Source: Lophius americanus
Taxonomy: Eukaryota; Chordata; Actinopteri; Lophiiformes; Lophiidae
Direction: 5' to 3'
NCBI GenBank assembly: GCA_037951165.1
Contig: JBBDHG010000006.1
Span: 930,001-994,000, forward strand
Length of the DNA: 64,000 bases
The first letter of the stretch is position 1. Every line of letters starts with the position of its first letter. A program made the translations under genes and the position numbers. Positions 43,103-59,150 of this stretch are shown here, piece by piece. The notes under the pieces are model-generated. The model was not told where the DNA came from and searched no databases. It worked only from the letters and a program-made list of their open reading frames with translations.

Positions 43103-46100
43103 CACGTTTATGACATTAACACGCCTAAGGTTTATGACGCGTATACGACACGTTTATAACATTAACACGCCTAAGGTTTATAACATTAACACGCCTTATG
43201 TTTATGACACGTATACGACACGTTTATAACATTAACACGGCTAACGGTTATGACACGTATACGAAACGTTTATAAATTAACACGCCTAAGGCTTATAACA
43301 TTAACACGCCTAATGTTTGACACGTATACGACATTTTCCTAACATTAACACACCTAATGTTTTACACGTATACGACACGTTTATAACATTAACACGCCTA
43401 AGGTTTATAACATTAACACGCCTAATGTTTATGACACGTATACGACACGTTTATAACAATAACACGGTTAACGGTTATGACACGTATACAAAACATTTAT
43501 GAATTAACACGCCTAAGGTTTATAACATTAACACCTCTAATGTATGACACGTATACGTCATTTTCCTAACATTAACACGCCTAATGTTTATGACACGTAT
43601 ACGACACGTTGTTTAACATCAACACGCCTAATGTTTTGACAGGTATACGACATGTCTATAACATTAACACGCCTAATGTTTGACACGTATACGACATGTT
43701 TATAACATTAACAAGCCTAATGTTTGACACGTATACAACATGTTTATAACATTAACATGCCTAAAGTTTATGACACGTATACGACACGTTTATAACCTTA
43801 ACACGCCTAATGTTTATGAGACGTATATGATACGTTTATAACATTAACACGCCTAACGGTTATGACACGTATACGAAACGTTTATAACATTAACACGCCT
43901 AAGGCTTATGACACGTATACGACATGTCTATAACATTAACACGCCTAATGTTTATGACACGTATACGACCTGTTTATAACATTAAAAAGCCTAATGTTTC
44001 ACACGTATACGACATGTTTATAGCATTAACACGCCTAACGGTTATGAGACGTATACGACACGTTTATAACATTAACACACCTAAGGCTTATAACATTAAC
44101 ACGCCTAATGTTTGACACGTATACGACATGTGTATAACATTAACACGCCTAATGTTTGACACGTATACAACATGTTTATAACATTAACACGCCTAAGGTT
44201 TATAACATTAACACGCCTTATGACACGTATACGACCTGTTTATAACATTAAAACGCCTAATGTTTCACACGTATACGACATGTTTATAGCATTAACACGG
44301 CTAACGGTTATGACACGTATACGAAACGTTTATAAATTAACACGCCTAAGGCTTATAACATTAACACGCCTAATGTTTGACACGTATACGACATTTTCCT
44401 AACATTAACACGCCTAATGTTTGACACGTATACGAAACGTTTATAACATTAACACGCCTAAGGTTTATAACATTAACACGCCTAATGTTTATGACACGTA
44501 TACTACACATTTATGAATTAACACGCCTAAGGTTTATATCATTAACACGCCTAATGTATGACACGTATACGTCATTTTCCTAACATTAACACGCCTAATG
44601 TTTATGACACGTATACGACATGTTTTTTAACATCAACACACCTAATGTTTTGACAGGTATACGACATGTCTATAACATTAACACGCCTAATGTTTGACAC
44701 GTATACGACATGTTTATAACATTAACAAGCCTAATATTTCACGCGTATACAACATGTTTATAACATTAACATGCCTAAAGTTTATGACACGTACACGAGA
44801 CGTTTATAACGTTAACACGCCTAAGGTTTATGAGACGTATACAATACGTTTATAACATTAACACGCCTAAGGTTTATAACGCGTATACGATATGTTTATA
44901 ACCTTAACACGCCTAATGTTTATAAGACGTATACGACACGTTTATAACATTAACACGCCTAACGGTTATGAAACCTATACGAAACGTTTATAACATTAAC
45001 ACGCCTAAGGATTATAACATTAACACGCCTAAAGTTTATGAGACGTATACAATACGTTTATAACATTAACACGCCTAATTTTCTTGAGACGTATACGACA
45101 CGTTTATAACATTAACACGCCTAAGGTTCATAACATTAACACGCCTAATGTTTATGACACGTATGTGACACGTTTGTAACATTAACAGGCCTAACAGTTA
45201 TGACACGTATACGACACGTTTGTAACATTAACACGCCTAACAGTTATGACACGTATACGACACGTTTATAACATTAACACGCCTAAGGCTTATAACATTA
45301 ACACGCCTAATGTTTGACCTGTATACGACATGTTTATAACATTAACACGCCTAACGTTTATGACACTTATATGACACGTTTATAACATTAACACGCCTAA
45401 CGGTTATGAGACGTATACGACACGTTTATAACATTAACACACCTAAGGCTTATAACATTAACACGCCTAATGTTTGACACGTATACGACATGTTTATAAC
45501 ATTAACTAGCCTAATGTTTGACACGTATACAACATGTTTATAACATTAACACGCCTAAAGTTTATGACATGTATACAACACATTTATAACCTTAACATGC
45601 CTAATGTTTATGAGACGTATACAATACGTTTATAGCATTAACACGCCTAAGGTTTATGACGCGTATACGATATGTTTATAACCTTAACACGCCTAGTGTT
45701 TATGAGACATATACGACACGTTTATAACATTAACACTCCTAAGGTTTATTACATTAACACGCCTAATGTTTATGACACGTATACGACACGTTTATAACAT
45801 TAACACGCCTAACGGTTATGACACGTATACGAAACGTTTATAACATTAACACGCCTAAGGCTTATGACACGTATACGACATGTCTATAACATTAACACGC
45901 CTAATGTTTATGACACGTATACGACCTGTTTATAACATTAAAACGCCTAATGTTTCACACGTATACGACATGTTTATAGCATTAACACGCCTAACGGTTA
46001 TGAGACGTATACGACACGTTTATAACATTAACACACCTAAGGCTTATAACATTAACACGCCTAATGTTTGACACGTATACGACATGTTTATAACATTAAC

Positions 46101-47716
46101 ACGCCTAAGGTTTATGACGCGTATACGACACGTTTATTACATTAACACGCCTAAGGTTTATAACATTATTACGCCTTACGTTTATGACACGTATACGACA
46201 CGTTTATAACATTAACACGGCTAACGGTTATGACACGTATACGAAACGTTTATAAATTAACACGCCTAAGAATTAGAACATTATCACGCCTAATGTTTGA
46301 CTCGTATACGACATTTTCCTAACAATAACACGCCTAATGTTTGACACGTATACGACACGTTTATAACATTAACACGCCTAAGGTTTATAACATTAACACG
46401 CCTAATGTATGACACGTATACGTCATTTTCCTAACATTAACATGCCTAATGTTTATGACACGTATACAACATGTTTTTTAACATCAACACGCCTAATGTT
46501 TTGACAGGTATACGACATGTCTTTAACATTAACACGCCTAATGTTTGACACGTATACGACATGTTTATAACATTAACAAGCCTAATGTTTGACACGTATA
46601 CAACATGTTTATAACATTAACATGCCTAAAGTTTATGACACGTATACGACACGTTTATAACCTTAACACGCCTAATGTTTATGAGACGTATACAATACGT
46701 TTAGAACATTAACACGCCTAAGGTTTATGACGCGTATACAATATTTTTATAACCTTAACACGCCTAATGTTTATGAGACGTATACGACACGTTTCTAACA
46801 TTAACACGCCTAAGGCTTATAACATTAACACGCCTAATGTATATGACACGTATACGACACGTTTATAACATTAACACGCCTAATGTTTATGACACGTATA
46901 TGACATGTTTATAACATCAACACGCCTAATGTTTGATACGTATATGACATGTCTATACCATTAACACGCCTAATGTTTGACACATATACCACATGTTTAT
47001 AACATTAACACGCCTAATGTTTATGACACGTATATGACATGTTTATAACAGTAACAGGCCTAAGGCTTATGACACGTATACGACATGTCTATAACATTAA
47101 CACACCTAATGTTTATGACACGTATACGACCTGTTTATAACATTAAAACGCCTAATGTTTCACATGTATACGACATGTTTATAGCATTAACACGCCTAAC
47201 GGTTATGACACGTATACGAAACGTTTATAAATTAACACGCCTAAGAATTATAACATTATCACGCCTAATGTTTGACACGTATACGACGTTTTCCTAACAA
47301 TAACACGCCTAATGTTTGACACGTATACGACACGTTTATAACATTAACACGCCTAAGGTTTATAACATTAACACGCCTAATGTATGACACGTATACGTCA
47401 TTTTCCTAACATTAACATGCCTAATGTTTATGACACGTATACAACATGTTTTTTAACATCAACACGCCTAATGTTTCACACGTATACGACATGTTTATAG
47501 CATTAACACGCCTAACGGTTATGAGACGTATACGACACGTTTATAACATTAACACACCTAAGGCTTATAACATTAACACGCCTAATGTTTGACACGTATA
47601 CGACATGTTTATAACATTAACACGCCTAAGGTTTATGACGCGAATACGACACGTTTATTACATTAACACGCCTAAGGTTTATAACATTATTACGCCTTAT
47701 GTTTATGACACGTATA
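43103..47716 (+). repeat. Family I higher-order repeat of about 5 kb, copy 2
   Basis: Equivalent marks: ACACGTTGTTTAAC (GTTG at 43,608), and modules at 45,880 and 47,085, which lie 4,930 bp after 40,950 and 42,155. Unlike copy 1 it keeps a stretch of about 450 bp around 45,000-45,300 with AATTTTCTTGAG and GTATGTGAC units. Confidence 0.8.
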
Positions 47717-48544
47717 CGACACGTTTATAACATTAACACGGCTAACGGTTATGACACGTATACGAAACGTTTATAAATTAACACGCCTAAGAATTATAAC
47801 ATTATCACGCCTAATGGTTGACACGTATACGACATTTTCCTAACAATAACACGCCTAATGTTTGACACGTATACGACACGTTTATAACATTAACACGCCT
47901 AAGATTTATAACATTAACACGCCTAATGTATGACATGTATACGTCATTTTCCTAACATTAACATGCCTAATGTTTATGACACGTATACAACATGTTTTTT
48001 AACATCAACACGCCTAATGTTTTGACAGGTATACGACATGTCTTTAACATTAACACGCCTAATGTTTGACACGTATACGACATGTTTATAACATTAACAA
48101 GCCTAATGTTTGACACGTATACAACATGTTTATAACATTAACATGCCTAAAGTTTATGACACGTATACGACACGTTTATAACCTTAACATGCCTAATGTT
48201 TATGAGACGTATACAATACGTTTAGAACATTAACACGCCTAAGGTTTATGACGCGTATACGATATTTTTATAACCTTAACACGCCTAATGTTTATGAGAC
48301 GTATACGACACGTTTCTAACATTAACACGCCTAAGGCTTATAACATTAACACGCCTAATGTATATGACACGTATACGACACGTTTATAACATTAACACGC
48401 CTAATGTTTATGACACGTATACGACATGTTTATAACCTTAACACGCCTAATGTTTATGAGACGTATATGATACGTTTATAACATTAACACGCCTAACGGT
48501 TATGACACGTATACGAAACGTTTATAACATTAACACGCCTAAGG
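47453..48544 (+). repeat. 546-bp tandem duplication
   Basis: The TTTTTTAACATCAAC unit at 47,453 recurs at 47,999, 546 bp later. The first is followed by a TGTTTCACAC linker and the second by TGTTTTGACAGG, so they diverge downstream. The same 546-bp step occurs at 53,241/53,787 and 62,630/63,176. Confidence 0.72.
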
Positions 48545-49544
48545 CTTATGACACGTATACGACATGTCTATAACATTAACACGCCTAATGTTTATGACAC
48601 GTATACGACCTGTTAATAACATTAAAACGCCTAATGTTTCACACGTATACGACATGTTTATAGCATTAACACGCCTAACGGTTATGAGACGTATACGACA
48701 CGTTTATAACATTAACACACCTAAGGCTTATAACATTAACACGCCTAATGTTTGACACGTATACGACATGTGTATAACATTAACACGCCTAATGTTTGAC
48801 ACGTATACAACATGTTTATAACATTAACACGCCTAAGGTTTATAACATTAACACGCCTTATGACACGTATACGACCTGTTTATAACATTAAAACGCCTAA
48901 TGTTTCACACGTATACGACATGTTTATAGCATTAACACGGCTAACGGTTATGACACGTATACGAAACGTTTATAAATTAACACGCCTAAGGCTTATAACA
49001 TTAACACGCCTAATGTTTGACACGTATACGACATTTTCCTAACATTAACACGCCTAATGTTTGACACGTATACGACACGTTTATAACATTAACACGCCTA
49101 AGGTTTATAACATTAACACGCCTAATGTTTATGACACGTATACTACACATTTATGAATTAACACGCCTAAGGTTTATATCATTAACACGCCTAATGTATG
49201 ACACGTATACGTTATTTTCCTAACATTAACACGCCTAATGTTTATGACACGTATACGACATGTTTTTTAACATCAACACACCTAATGTTTTGACAGGTAT
49301 ACGCGTATACGATATGTTTATAACCTTAACACGCCTAATGTTTATAAGACGTATACGACACGTTTATAACATTAACACGCCTAACGGTTATGAAACGTAT
49401 ACGAAACGTTTATAACATTAACACGCCTAAGGCTTATAACATTAACACGCCTAAAGTTTATGAGACGTATACAATACGTTTATAACATTAACACGCCTAA
49501 GTTTCATGAGACGTATACGACACGTTTATAACATTAACACGCCT
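48545..49544 (+). repeat. Family I module with out-of-phase deletion junction
   Basis: Contains the same module as 54,898-55,376 and 43,924-44,402. At 49,297 it carries an aberrant GTATACGCGTATAC join where about 218 bp present at the equivalent place near 44,661-44,879 are missing. No gene is visible. Confidence 0.75.
49297..49310. other. 14-bp perfect palindrome at a deletion junction
   Basis: GTATACGCGTATAC reads the same on both strands. It results from joining a TGACAGGTATACG unit to a CGCGTATACGATATG unit with a 3-bp overlap (ACG). I did not notice this palindrome elsewhere in the window. Confidence 0.8.
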
Positions 49545-51593
49545 AAGGTTCATAACATTAACACGCCTAATGTTTATGACACGTATGCGACACGTTTGTA
49601 ACATTAAAAGGCCTAACAGTTATGACACGTATACGACACGTTTGTAACATTAACACGCCTAACAGTTATGACACGTATACGACACTTTTATAACATTAAC
49701 ACGCCTAAGGCTTATAACATTAACACGCCTAATGTTTGACCTGTATACGACATGTTTATAACATTAACACGCCTAACGTTTATGACACTTATATGACACG
49801 TTTATAACATTAACACGCCTAACGGTTATGAGACGTATACGACACGTTTATAACATTAACACACCTAAGGCTTATAACATTAACACGCCTAATGTTTGAC
49901 ACCTATACGACATGTTTATAACATTAACTAGCCTAATGTTTCACACATATACAACATGTTTATAACATTAACACGCCTAAAGTTTATGACACGTATACAA
50001 TACGTTTATAGCATTAACACGCCTAAGGTTTATGACGCGTATACGATATGTTTATAACCTTAACACGCCTAGTGTTTATGAGACATATACGACACGTTTA
50101 TAACATTAACACTCCTAAGGTTTATTACATTAACACGCCTAATGTTTATGACACGTATACGACACGTTTATAACATTAACACGCCTAACGGTTATGACAC
50201 GTATACGAAACGTTTATAACATTAACACGCCTAAGGCTTATGACACGTATACGACATGACTATAACATTAACACGCCTAATGTTTATGACACGTATACGA
50301 CATGTCTTTAACATTAACACGCCTAATGTTTGACACGTATACGACATGTTTATAACATTAACAAGCCTAATGTTTGACACGTATACAACATGTTTATAAC
50401 ATTAACATGCCTAAAGTTTATGACACGTATACGACATGTTTATAACCTTAACACGCCTAATGTTTATGAGACGTATACGACACGTTTCTAACATTAACAC
50501 GCCTAAGGCTTATAACATTAACACGCCTAATGTATATGACACGTATACGACACGTTTATAACATTAACACGCCTAATGTTTATGACACGTATATGACATG
50601 TTTATAACATCAACACGCCTAATGTTTGATACGTATATGACATGTCTATACCATTAACACGCCTAATGTTTGACACATATACCACATGTTTATAACATTA
50701 ACACGCCTAATGTTTATGACACGTATATGACATGTTTATAACAGTAACAGGCCTAAGGCTTATGACACGTATACGACATGTCTATAACATTAACACACCT
50801 AATGTTTATGACACGTATACGACCTGTTTATAACATTAAAACGCCTAATGTTTCACATGTATACGACATGTTTATAGCATTAACACGCCTAACGGTTATG
50901 ACACGTATACGAAACGTTTATAAATTAACACGCCTAAGAATTATAACATTATCACGCCTAATGTTTGACACGTATACGACATTTTCCTAACAATAACACG
51001 CCTAATGTTTGACACGTATACGACACGTTTATAACATTAACACGCCTAAGGTTTATAACATTAACACGCCTAATGTATGACACGTATACGTCATTTTCCT
51101 AACATTAACATGCCTAATGTTTATGACACGTATACAACATGTTTTTTAACATCAACACGCCTAATGTTTCACACGTATACGACATGTTTATAGCATTAAC
51201 ACGCCTAACGGTTATGAGACGTATACGACACGTTTATAACATTAACACACCTAAGGCTTATAACATTAACACGCCTAATGTTTGACACGTATACGACATG
51301 TTTATAACATTAACACGCCTAAGGTTTATGACGCGAATACGACACGTTTATTACATTAACACGCCTAAGGTTTATACCATTATTACGCCTTATGTTTATG
51401 ACACGTATACGACACGTTTATAACATTAACACGGCTAACGGTTATGACACGTATACGAAACGTTTATAAATTAACACGCCTAAGAATTATAACATTATCA
51501 CGCCTAATGTTTGACACGTATACGACATTTTCCTAACAATAACACGCCTAATGTTTGACACGTATACGACACGTTTATAACATTAACACGCCT
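49545..51593 (+). repeat. 2,095-bp tandem unit, copy 1 (2,049 bp)
   Basis: AAGGTTCATAAC at 49,545 recurs at 51,594. Early marks are 2,049 bp apart and later ones (ACGACATGAC at 50,251 and 52,346) 2,095 bp, so this copy lacks one 46-bp monomer near 50,000. Confidence 0.85.
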
Positions 51594-53688
51594 AAGGTTC
51601 ATAACATTAACACGCCTAATGTTTATGACACGTATGCGACACGTTTGTAACATTAAAAGGCCTAACAGTTATGACACGTATACGACACGTTTGTAACATT
51701 AACACGCCTAACAGTTATGACACGTATACGACACTTTTATAACATTAACACGCCTAAGGCTTATAACATTAACACGCCTAATGTTTGACCTGTATACGAC
51801 ATGTTTATAACATTAACACGCCTAACGTTTATGACACTTATATGACACGTTTATAACATTAACACGCCTAACGGTTATGAGACGTATACGACACGTTTAT
51901 AACATTAACACACCTAAGGCTTATAACATTAACACGCCTAATGTTTGACACCTATACGACATGTTTATAACATTAACTAGCCTAATGTTTCACACATATA
52001 CAACATGTTTATAACATTAACACGCCTAAAGTTTATGACACGTATACAACACATTTATAACCTTAACATGCCTAATGTTTATGAGACGTATACAATACGT
52101 TTATAGCATTAACACGCCTAAGGTTTATGACGCGTATACGATATGTTTATAACCTTAACACGCCTAGTGTTTATGAGACATATACGACACGTTTATAACA
52201 TTAACACTCCTAAGGTTTATTACATTAACACGCCTAATGTTTATGACACGTATACGACACGTTTATAACATTAACACGCCTAACGGTTATGACACGTATA
52301 CGAAACGTTTATAACATTAACACGCCTAAGGCTTATGACACGTATACGACATGACTATAACATTAACACGCCTAATGTTTATGACACGTATACGACATGT
52401 CTTTAACATTAACACGCCTAATGTTTGACACGTATACGACATGTTTATAACATTAACAAGCCTAATGTTTGACACGTATACAACATGTTTATAACATTAA
52501 CATGCCTAAAGTTTATGACACGTATACGACATGTTTATAACCTTAACACGCCTAATGTTTATGAGACGTATACGACACGTTTCTAACATTAACACGCCTA
52601 AGGCTTATAACATTAACACGCCTAATGTATATGACACGTATACGACACGTTTATAACATTAACACGCCTAATGTTTATGACACGTATATGACATGTTTAT
52701 AACATCAACACGCCTAATGTTTGATACGTATATGACATGTCTATACCATTAACACGCCTAATGTTTGACACATATACCACATGTTTATAACATTAACACG
52801 CCTAATGTTTATGACACGTATATGACATGTTTATAACAGTAACAGGCCTAAGGCTTATGACACGTATACGACATGTCTATAACATTAACACACCTAATGT
52901 TTATGACACGTATACGACCTGTTTATAACATTAAAACGCCTAATGTTTCACATGTATACGACATGTTTATAGCATTAACACGCCTAACGGTTATGACACG
53001 TATACGAAACGTTTATAAATTAACACGCCTAAGAATTATAACATTATCACGCCTAATGTTTGACACGTATACGACATTTTCCTAACAATAACACGCCTAA
53101 TGTTTGACACGTATACGACACGTTTATAACATTAACACGCCTAAGGTTTATAACATTAACACGCCTAATGTATGACACGTATACGTCATTTTCCTAACAT
53201 TAACATGCCTAATGTTTATGACACGTATACAACATGTTTTTTAACATCAACACGCCTAATGTTTCACACGTATACGACATGTTTATAGCATTAACACGCC
53301 TAACGGTTATGAGACGTATACGACACGTTTATAACATTAACACACCTAAGGCTTATAACATTAACACGCCTAATGTTTGACACGTATACGACATGTTTAT
53401 AACATTAACACGCCTAAGGTTTATGACGCGAATACGACACGTTTATTACATTAACACGCCTAAGGTTTATACCATTATTACGCCTTATGTTTATGACACG
53501 TATACGACACGTTTATAACATTAACACGGCTAACGGTTATGACACGTATACGAAACGTTTATAAATTAACACGCCTAAGAATTATAACATTATCACGCCT
53601 AATGTTTGACACGTATACGACATTTTCCTAACAATAACACGCCTAATGTTTGACACGTATACGACACGTTTATAACATTAACACGCCT
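51594..53688 (+). repeat. 2,095-bp tandem unit, copy 2
   Basis: Near-identical partner of the preceding copy, including ACATGACTATAAC at about 52,348 and TATACCATTATTACG at about 53,469 (51,374 in copy 1). Such shared rare changes imply recent duplication. Confidence 0.85.
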
Positions 53689-54332
53689 AAGGTTTATAAC
53701 ATTAACACGCCTAATGTATGACACGTATACGTCATTTTCCTAACATTAACATGCCTAATGTTTATGACACGTATACAACATGTTTTTTAACATCAACACG
53801 CCTAATGTTTCACACTTATACGACATGTTTATAGCATTAACACGCCTAACGGTTATGAGACGTATACGACACGTTTATAACATTAACACACCTAAGGCTT
53901 ATAACATTAACACGCCTAATGTTTGACACGTATACGACATGTTTATAACATTAACACGCCTAAGGTTTATGACGCGAATACGACACGTTTATTACATTAA
54001 CACGCCTAAGGTTTATAACATTATTACGCCTTATGTTTATGACACGTATACGACACGTTTATAACATTAACACGGCTAACGGTTATGACACGTATACGAA
54101 ACGTTTATAAATTAACACGCCTAAGAATTATAACATTATCACGCCTAATGTTTGACACGTATACGACATTTTCCTAACAATAACACGCCTAATGTTTGAC
54201 ACGTATACGACACGTTTATAACATTAACACGCCTAAGATTTATAACATTAACACGCCTAATGTATGACACGTATACGTCATTTTCCTAACATTAACATGC
54301 CTAATGTTTATGACACGTATACAACATGTTTT
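53241..54332 (+). repeat. 546-bp tandem duplication
   Basis: TTAACATCAAC units at 53,241, 53,787 and 54,333 are spaced exactly 546 bp. The first two are followed by TGTTTCACAC and the third by TGTTTTGACAGG. This block overlaps the ends of the neighbouring 2,095-bp and 1,857-bp repeats. Confidence 0.78.
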
Positions 54333-57300
54333 TTAACATCAACACGCCTAATGTTTTGACAGGTATACGACATGTCTTTAACATTAACACGCCTAATGTT
54401 TGACACGTATACGACATGTTTATAACATTAACAAGCCTAATGTTTGACACGTATACAACATGTTTATAACATTAACATGCCTAAAGTTTATGACACGTAT
54501 ACGACACGTTTATAACCTTAACATGCCTAATGTTTATGAGACGTATACAATACGTTTAGAACATTAACACGCCTAAGGTTTATGACGCGTATACGATATT
54601 TTTATAACCTTAACACGCCTAATGTTTATGAGACGTATACGACACGTTTCTAACATTAACACGCCTAAGGCTTATAACATTAACACGCCTAATGTATATG
54701 ACACGTATACGACACGTTTATAACATTAACACGCCTAATGTTTATGACACGTATACGACATGTTTATAACCTTAACACGCCTAATGTTTATGAGACGTAT
54801 ATGATACGTTTATAACATTAACACGCCTAACGGTTATGACACGTATACGAAACGTTTATAACATTAACACGCCTAAGGCTTATGACACGTATACGACATG
54901 TCTATAACATTAACACGCCTAATGTTTATGACACGTATACGACCTGTTTATAACATTAAAACGCCTAATGTTTCACACGTATACGACATGTTTATAGCAT
55001 TAACACGCCTAACGGTTATGAGACGTATACGACACGTTTATAACATTAACACACCTAAGGCTTATAACATTAACACGCCTAATGTTTGACACGTATACGA
55101 CATGTGTATAACATTAACACGCCTAATGTTTGACACGTATACAACATGTTTATAACATTAACACGCCTAAGGTTTATAACATTAACACGCCTTATGACAC
55201 GTATACGACCTGTTTATAACATTAAAACGCCTAATGTTTCACACGTATACGACATGTTTATAGCATTAACACGGCTAACGGTTATGACACGTATACGAAA
55301 CGTTTATAAATTAACACGCCTAAGGCTTATAACATTAACACGCCTAATGTTTGACACGTATACGACATTTTCCTAACATTAACACGCCTAATGTTTGACA
55401 CGTATACGACACGTTTATAACATTAACACGCCTAAGGTTTATAACATTAATACGCCTAATGTTTATGACACGTATACTACACATTTATGAACTAACACGC
55501 CTAAGGTTTATATCATTAACACGCCTAATGTATGACACGTATACGTCATTTTCCTAACATTAACACGCCTAATGTTTATGACACGTATACAACATGTTTT
55601 TTAACATCAACACACCTAATGTTTTGACAGGTATACGACATGTCTATAACATTAACACGCCTAATGTTTGACACGTATACGACATGTTTATAACATTAAC
55701 AAGCCTAATATTTCACGCGTATACAACATGTTTATAACATTAACATGCCTAAGGCTTATAACATTAACACGCCTAATGTTTGACACGTATACGACATGTT
55801 TATAACATTAACACGCCTAAGGTTTATGACGCGAATACGACACGTTTATTACATTAACACGCCTAAGGTTTATAACATTATTACGCCTTATGTTTATGAC
55901 ACGTATACGACACGTTTATAACATTAACACGGCTAACGGTTATGACACGTATACGAAACGTTTATAAATTAACACGCCTAAGAATTATAACATTATCACG
56001 CCTAATGTTTGACACGTATACGACATTTTCCTAACAATAACACGCCTAATGTTTGACACGTATACGACACGTTTATAACATTAACACGCCTAAGATTTAT
56101 AACATTAACACGCCTAATGTATGACACGTATACGTCATTTTCCTAACATTAACATGCCTAATGTTTATGACACGTATACAACATGTTTTTTAACATCAAC
56201 ACGCCTAATGTTTTGACAGGTATACGACATGTCTTTAACATTAACACGCCTAATGTTTGACACGTATACGACATGTTTATAACATTAACAAGCCTAATGT
56301 TTGACACGTATACAACATGTTTATAACATTAACATGCCTAAAGTTTATGACACGTATACGACACGTTTATAACCTTAACATGCCTAATGTTTATGAGACG
56401 TATACAATACGTTTAGAACATTAACACGCCTAAGGTTTATGACGCGTATACGATATTTTTATAACCTTAACACGCCTAATGTTTATGAGACGTATACGAC
56501 ACGTTTCTAACATTAACACGCCTAAGGCTTATAACATTAACACGCCTAATGTATATGACACGTATACGACACGTTTATAACATTAACACGCCTAATGTTT
56601 ATGACACGTATACGACATGTTTATAACCTTAACACGCCTAATGTTTATGAGACGTATATGATACGTTTATAACATTAACACGCCTAACGGTTATGACACG
56701 TATACGAAACGTTTATAACATTAACACGCCTAAGGCTTATGACACGTATACGACATGTCTATAACATTAACACGCCTAATGTTTATGACACGTATACGAC
56801 CTGTTTATAACATTAAAACGCCTAATGTTTCACACGTATACGACATGTTTATAGCATTAACACGCCTAACGGTTATGAGACGTATACGACACGTTTATAA
56901 CATTAACACACCTAAGGCTTATAACATTAACACGCCTAATGTTTGACACGTATACGACATGTGTATAACATTAACACGCCTAATGTTTGACACGTATACA
57001 ACATGTTTATAACATTAACACGCCTAAGGTTTATAACATTAACACGCCTTATGACACGTATACGACCTGTTTATAACATTAAAACGCCTAATGTTTCACA
57101 CGTATACGACATGTTTATAGCATTAACACGGCTAACGGTTATGACACGTATACGAAACGTTTATAAATTAACACGCCTAAGGCTTATAACATTAACACGC
57201 CTAATGTTTGACACGTATACGACATTTTCCTAACATTAACACGCCTAATGTTTGACACGTATACGACACGTTTATAACATTAACACGCCTAAGGTTTATA

Positions 57301-59150
57301 ACATTAATACGCCTAATGTTTATGACACGTATACTACACATTTATGAACTAACACGCCTAAGGTTTATATCATTAACACGCCTAATGTATGACACGTATA
57401 CGTCATTTTCCTAACATTAACACGCCTAATGTTTATGACACGTATACAACATGTTTTTTAACATCAACACACCTAATGTTTTGACAGGTATACGACATGT
57501 CTATAACATTAACACGCCTAATGTTTGACACGTATACGACATGTTTATAACATTAACAAGCCTAATATTTCACGCGTATACAACATGTTTATAACATTAA
57601 CATGCCTAAGGCTTATAACATTAACACGCCTAATGTTTGACACGTATACGACATGTTTATAACATTAACACGCCTAAGGTTTATGACGCGAATACGACAC
57701 GTTTATTACATTAACACGCCTAAGGTTTATAACATTATTACGCCTTATGTTTATGACACGTATACGACACGTTTATAACATTAACACGGCTAACGGTTAT
57801 GACACGTATACGAAACGTTTATAAATTAACACGCCTAAGAATTATAACATTATCACGCCTAATGTTTGACACGTATACGACATTTTCCTAACAATAACAC
57901 GCCTAATGTTTGACACGTATACGACACGTTTATAACATTAACACGCCTAAGATTTATAACATTAACACGCCTAATGTATGACACGTATACGTCATTTTCC
58001 TAACATTAACATGCCTAATGTTTATGACACGTATACAACATGTTTTTTAACATCAACACGCCTAATGTTTTGACAGGTATACGACATGTCTTTAACATTA
58101 ACACGCCTAATGTTTGACACGTATACGACATGTTTATAACATTAACAAGCCTAATGTTTGACACGTATACAACATGTTTATAACATTAACATGCCTAAAG
58201 TTTATGACACGTATACGACACGTTTATAACCTTAACATGCCTAATGTTTATGAGACGTATACAATACGTTTAGAACATTAACACGCCTAAGGTTTATGAC
58301 GCGTATACGATATTTTTATAACCTTAACACGCCTAATGTTTATGAGACGTATACGACACGTTTCTAACATTAACACGCCTAAGGCTTATAACATTAACAC
58401 GCCTAATGTATATGACACGTATACGACACGTTTATAACATTAACACGCCTAATGTTTATGACACGTATACGACATGTTTATAACCTTAACACGCCTAATG
58501 TTTATGAGACGTATATGATACGTTTATAACATTAACACGCCTAACGGTTATGACACGTATACGAAACGTTTATAACATTAACACGCCTAAGGCTTATGAC
58601 ACGTATACGACATGTCTATAACATTAACACGCCTAATGTTTATGACACGTATACGACCTGTTTATAACATTAAAACGCCTAATGTTTCACACGTATACGA
58701 CATGTTTATAGCATTAACACGCCTAACGGTTATGAGACGTATACGACACGTTTATAACATTAACACACCTAAGGCTTATAACATTAACACGCCTAATGTT
58801 TGACACGTATACGACATGTGTATAACATTAACACGCCTAATGTTTGACACGTATACAACATGTTTATAACATTAACACGCCTAAGGTTTATAACATTAAC
58901 ACGCCTTATGACACGTATACGACCTGTTTATAACATTAAAACGCCTAATGTTTCACACGTATACGACATGTTTATAGCATTAACACGGCTAACGGTTATG
59001 ACACGTATACGAAACGTTTATAAATTAACACGCCTAAGGCTTATAACATTAACACGCCTAATGTTTGACACGTATACGACATTTTCCTAACATTAACACG
59101 CCTAATGTTTGACACGTATACGACACGTTTATAACATTAACACGCCTAAG
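53891..59150 (+). repeat. 1,857-bp higher-order repeat, about 2.8 copies
   Basis: Copies are 53,891-55,747, 55,748-57,604 and 57,605-59,150 (partial). The AAGATTTATAAC unit lies at 54,235, 56,092 and 57,949. The rare TATGAACTAAC change is shared by copies 1 and 2 (about 55,486 and 57,343); the third copy stops before it. By eye the copies are almost identical, among the cleanest HOR runs in the window. Confidence 0.9.

Noticed and set aside
43102..43106. Transposon insertion with target-site duplication at the family II patch
   Set aside because: The patch is satellite sequence with no terminal repeats or transposase, and only one border is out of phase; exchange or conversion is simpler.
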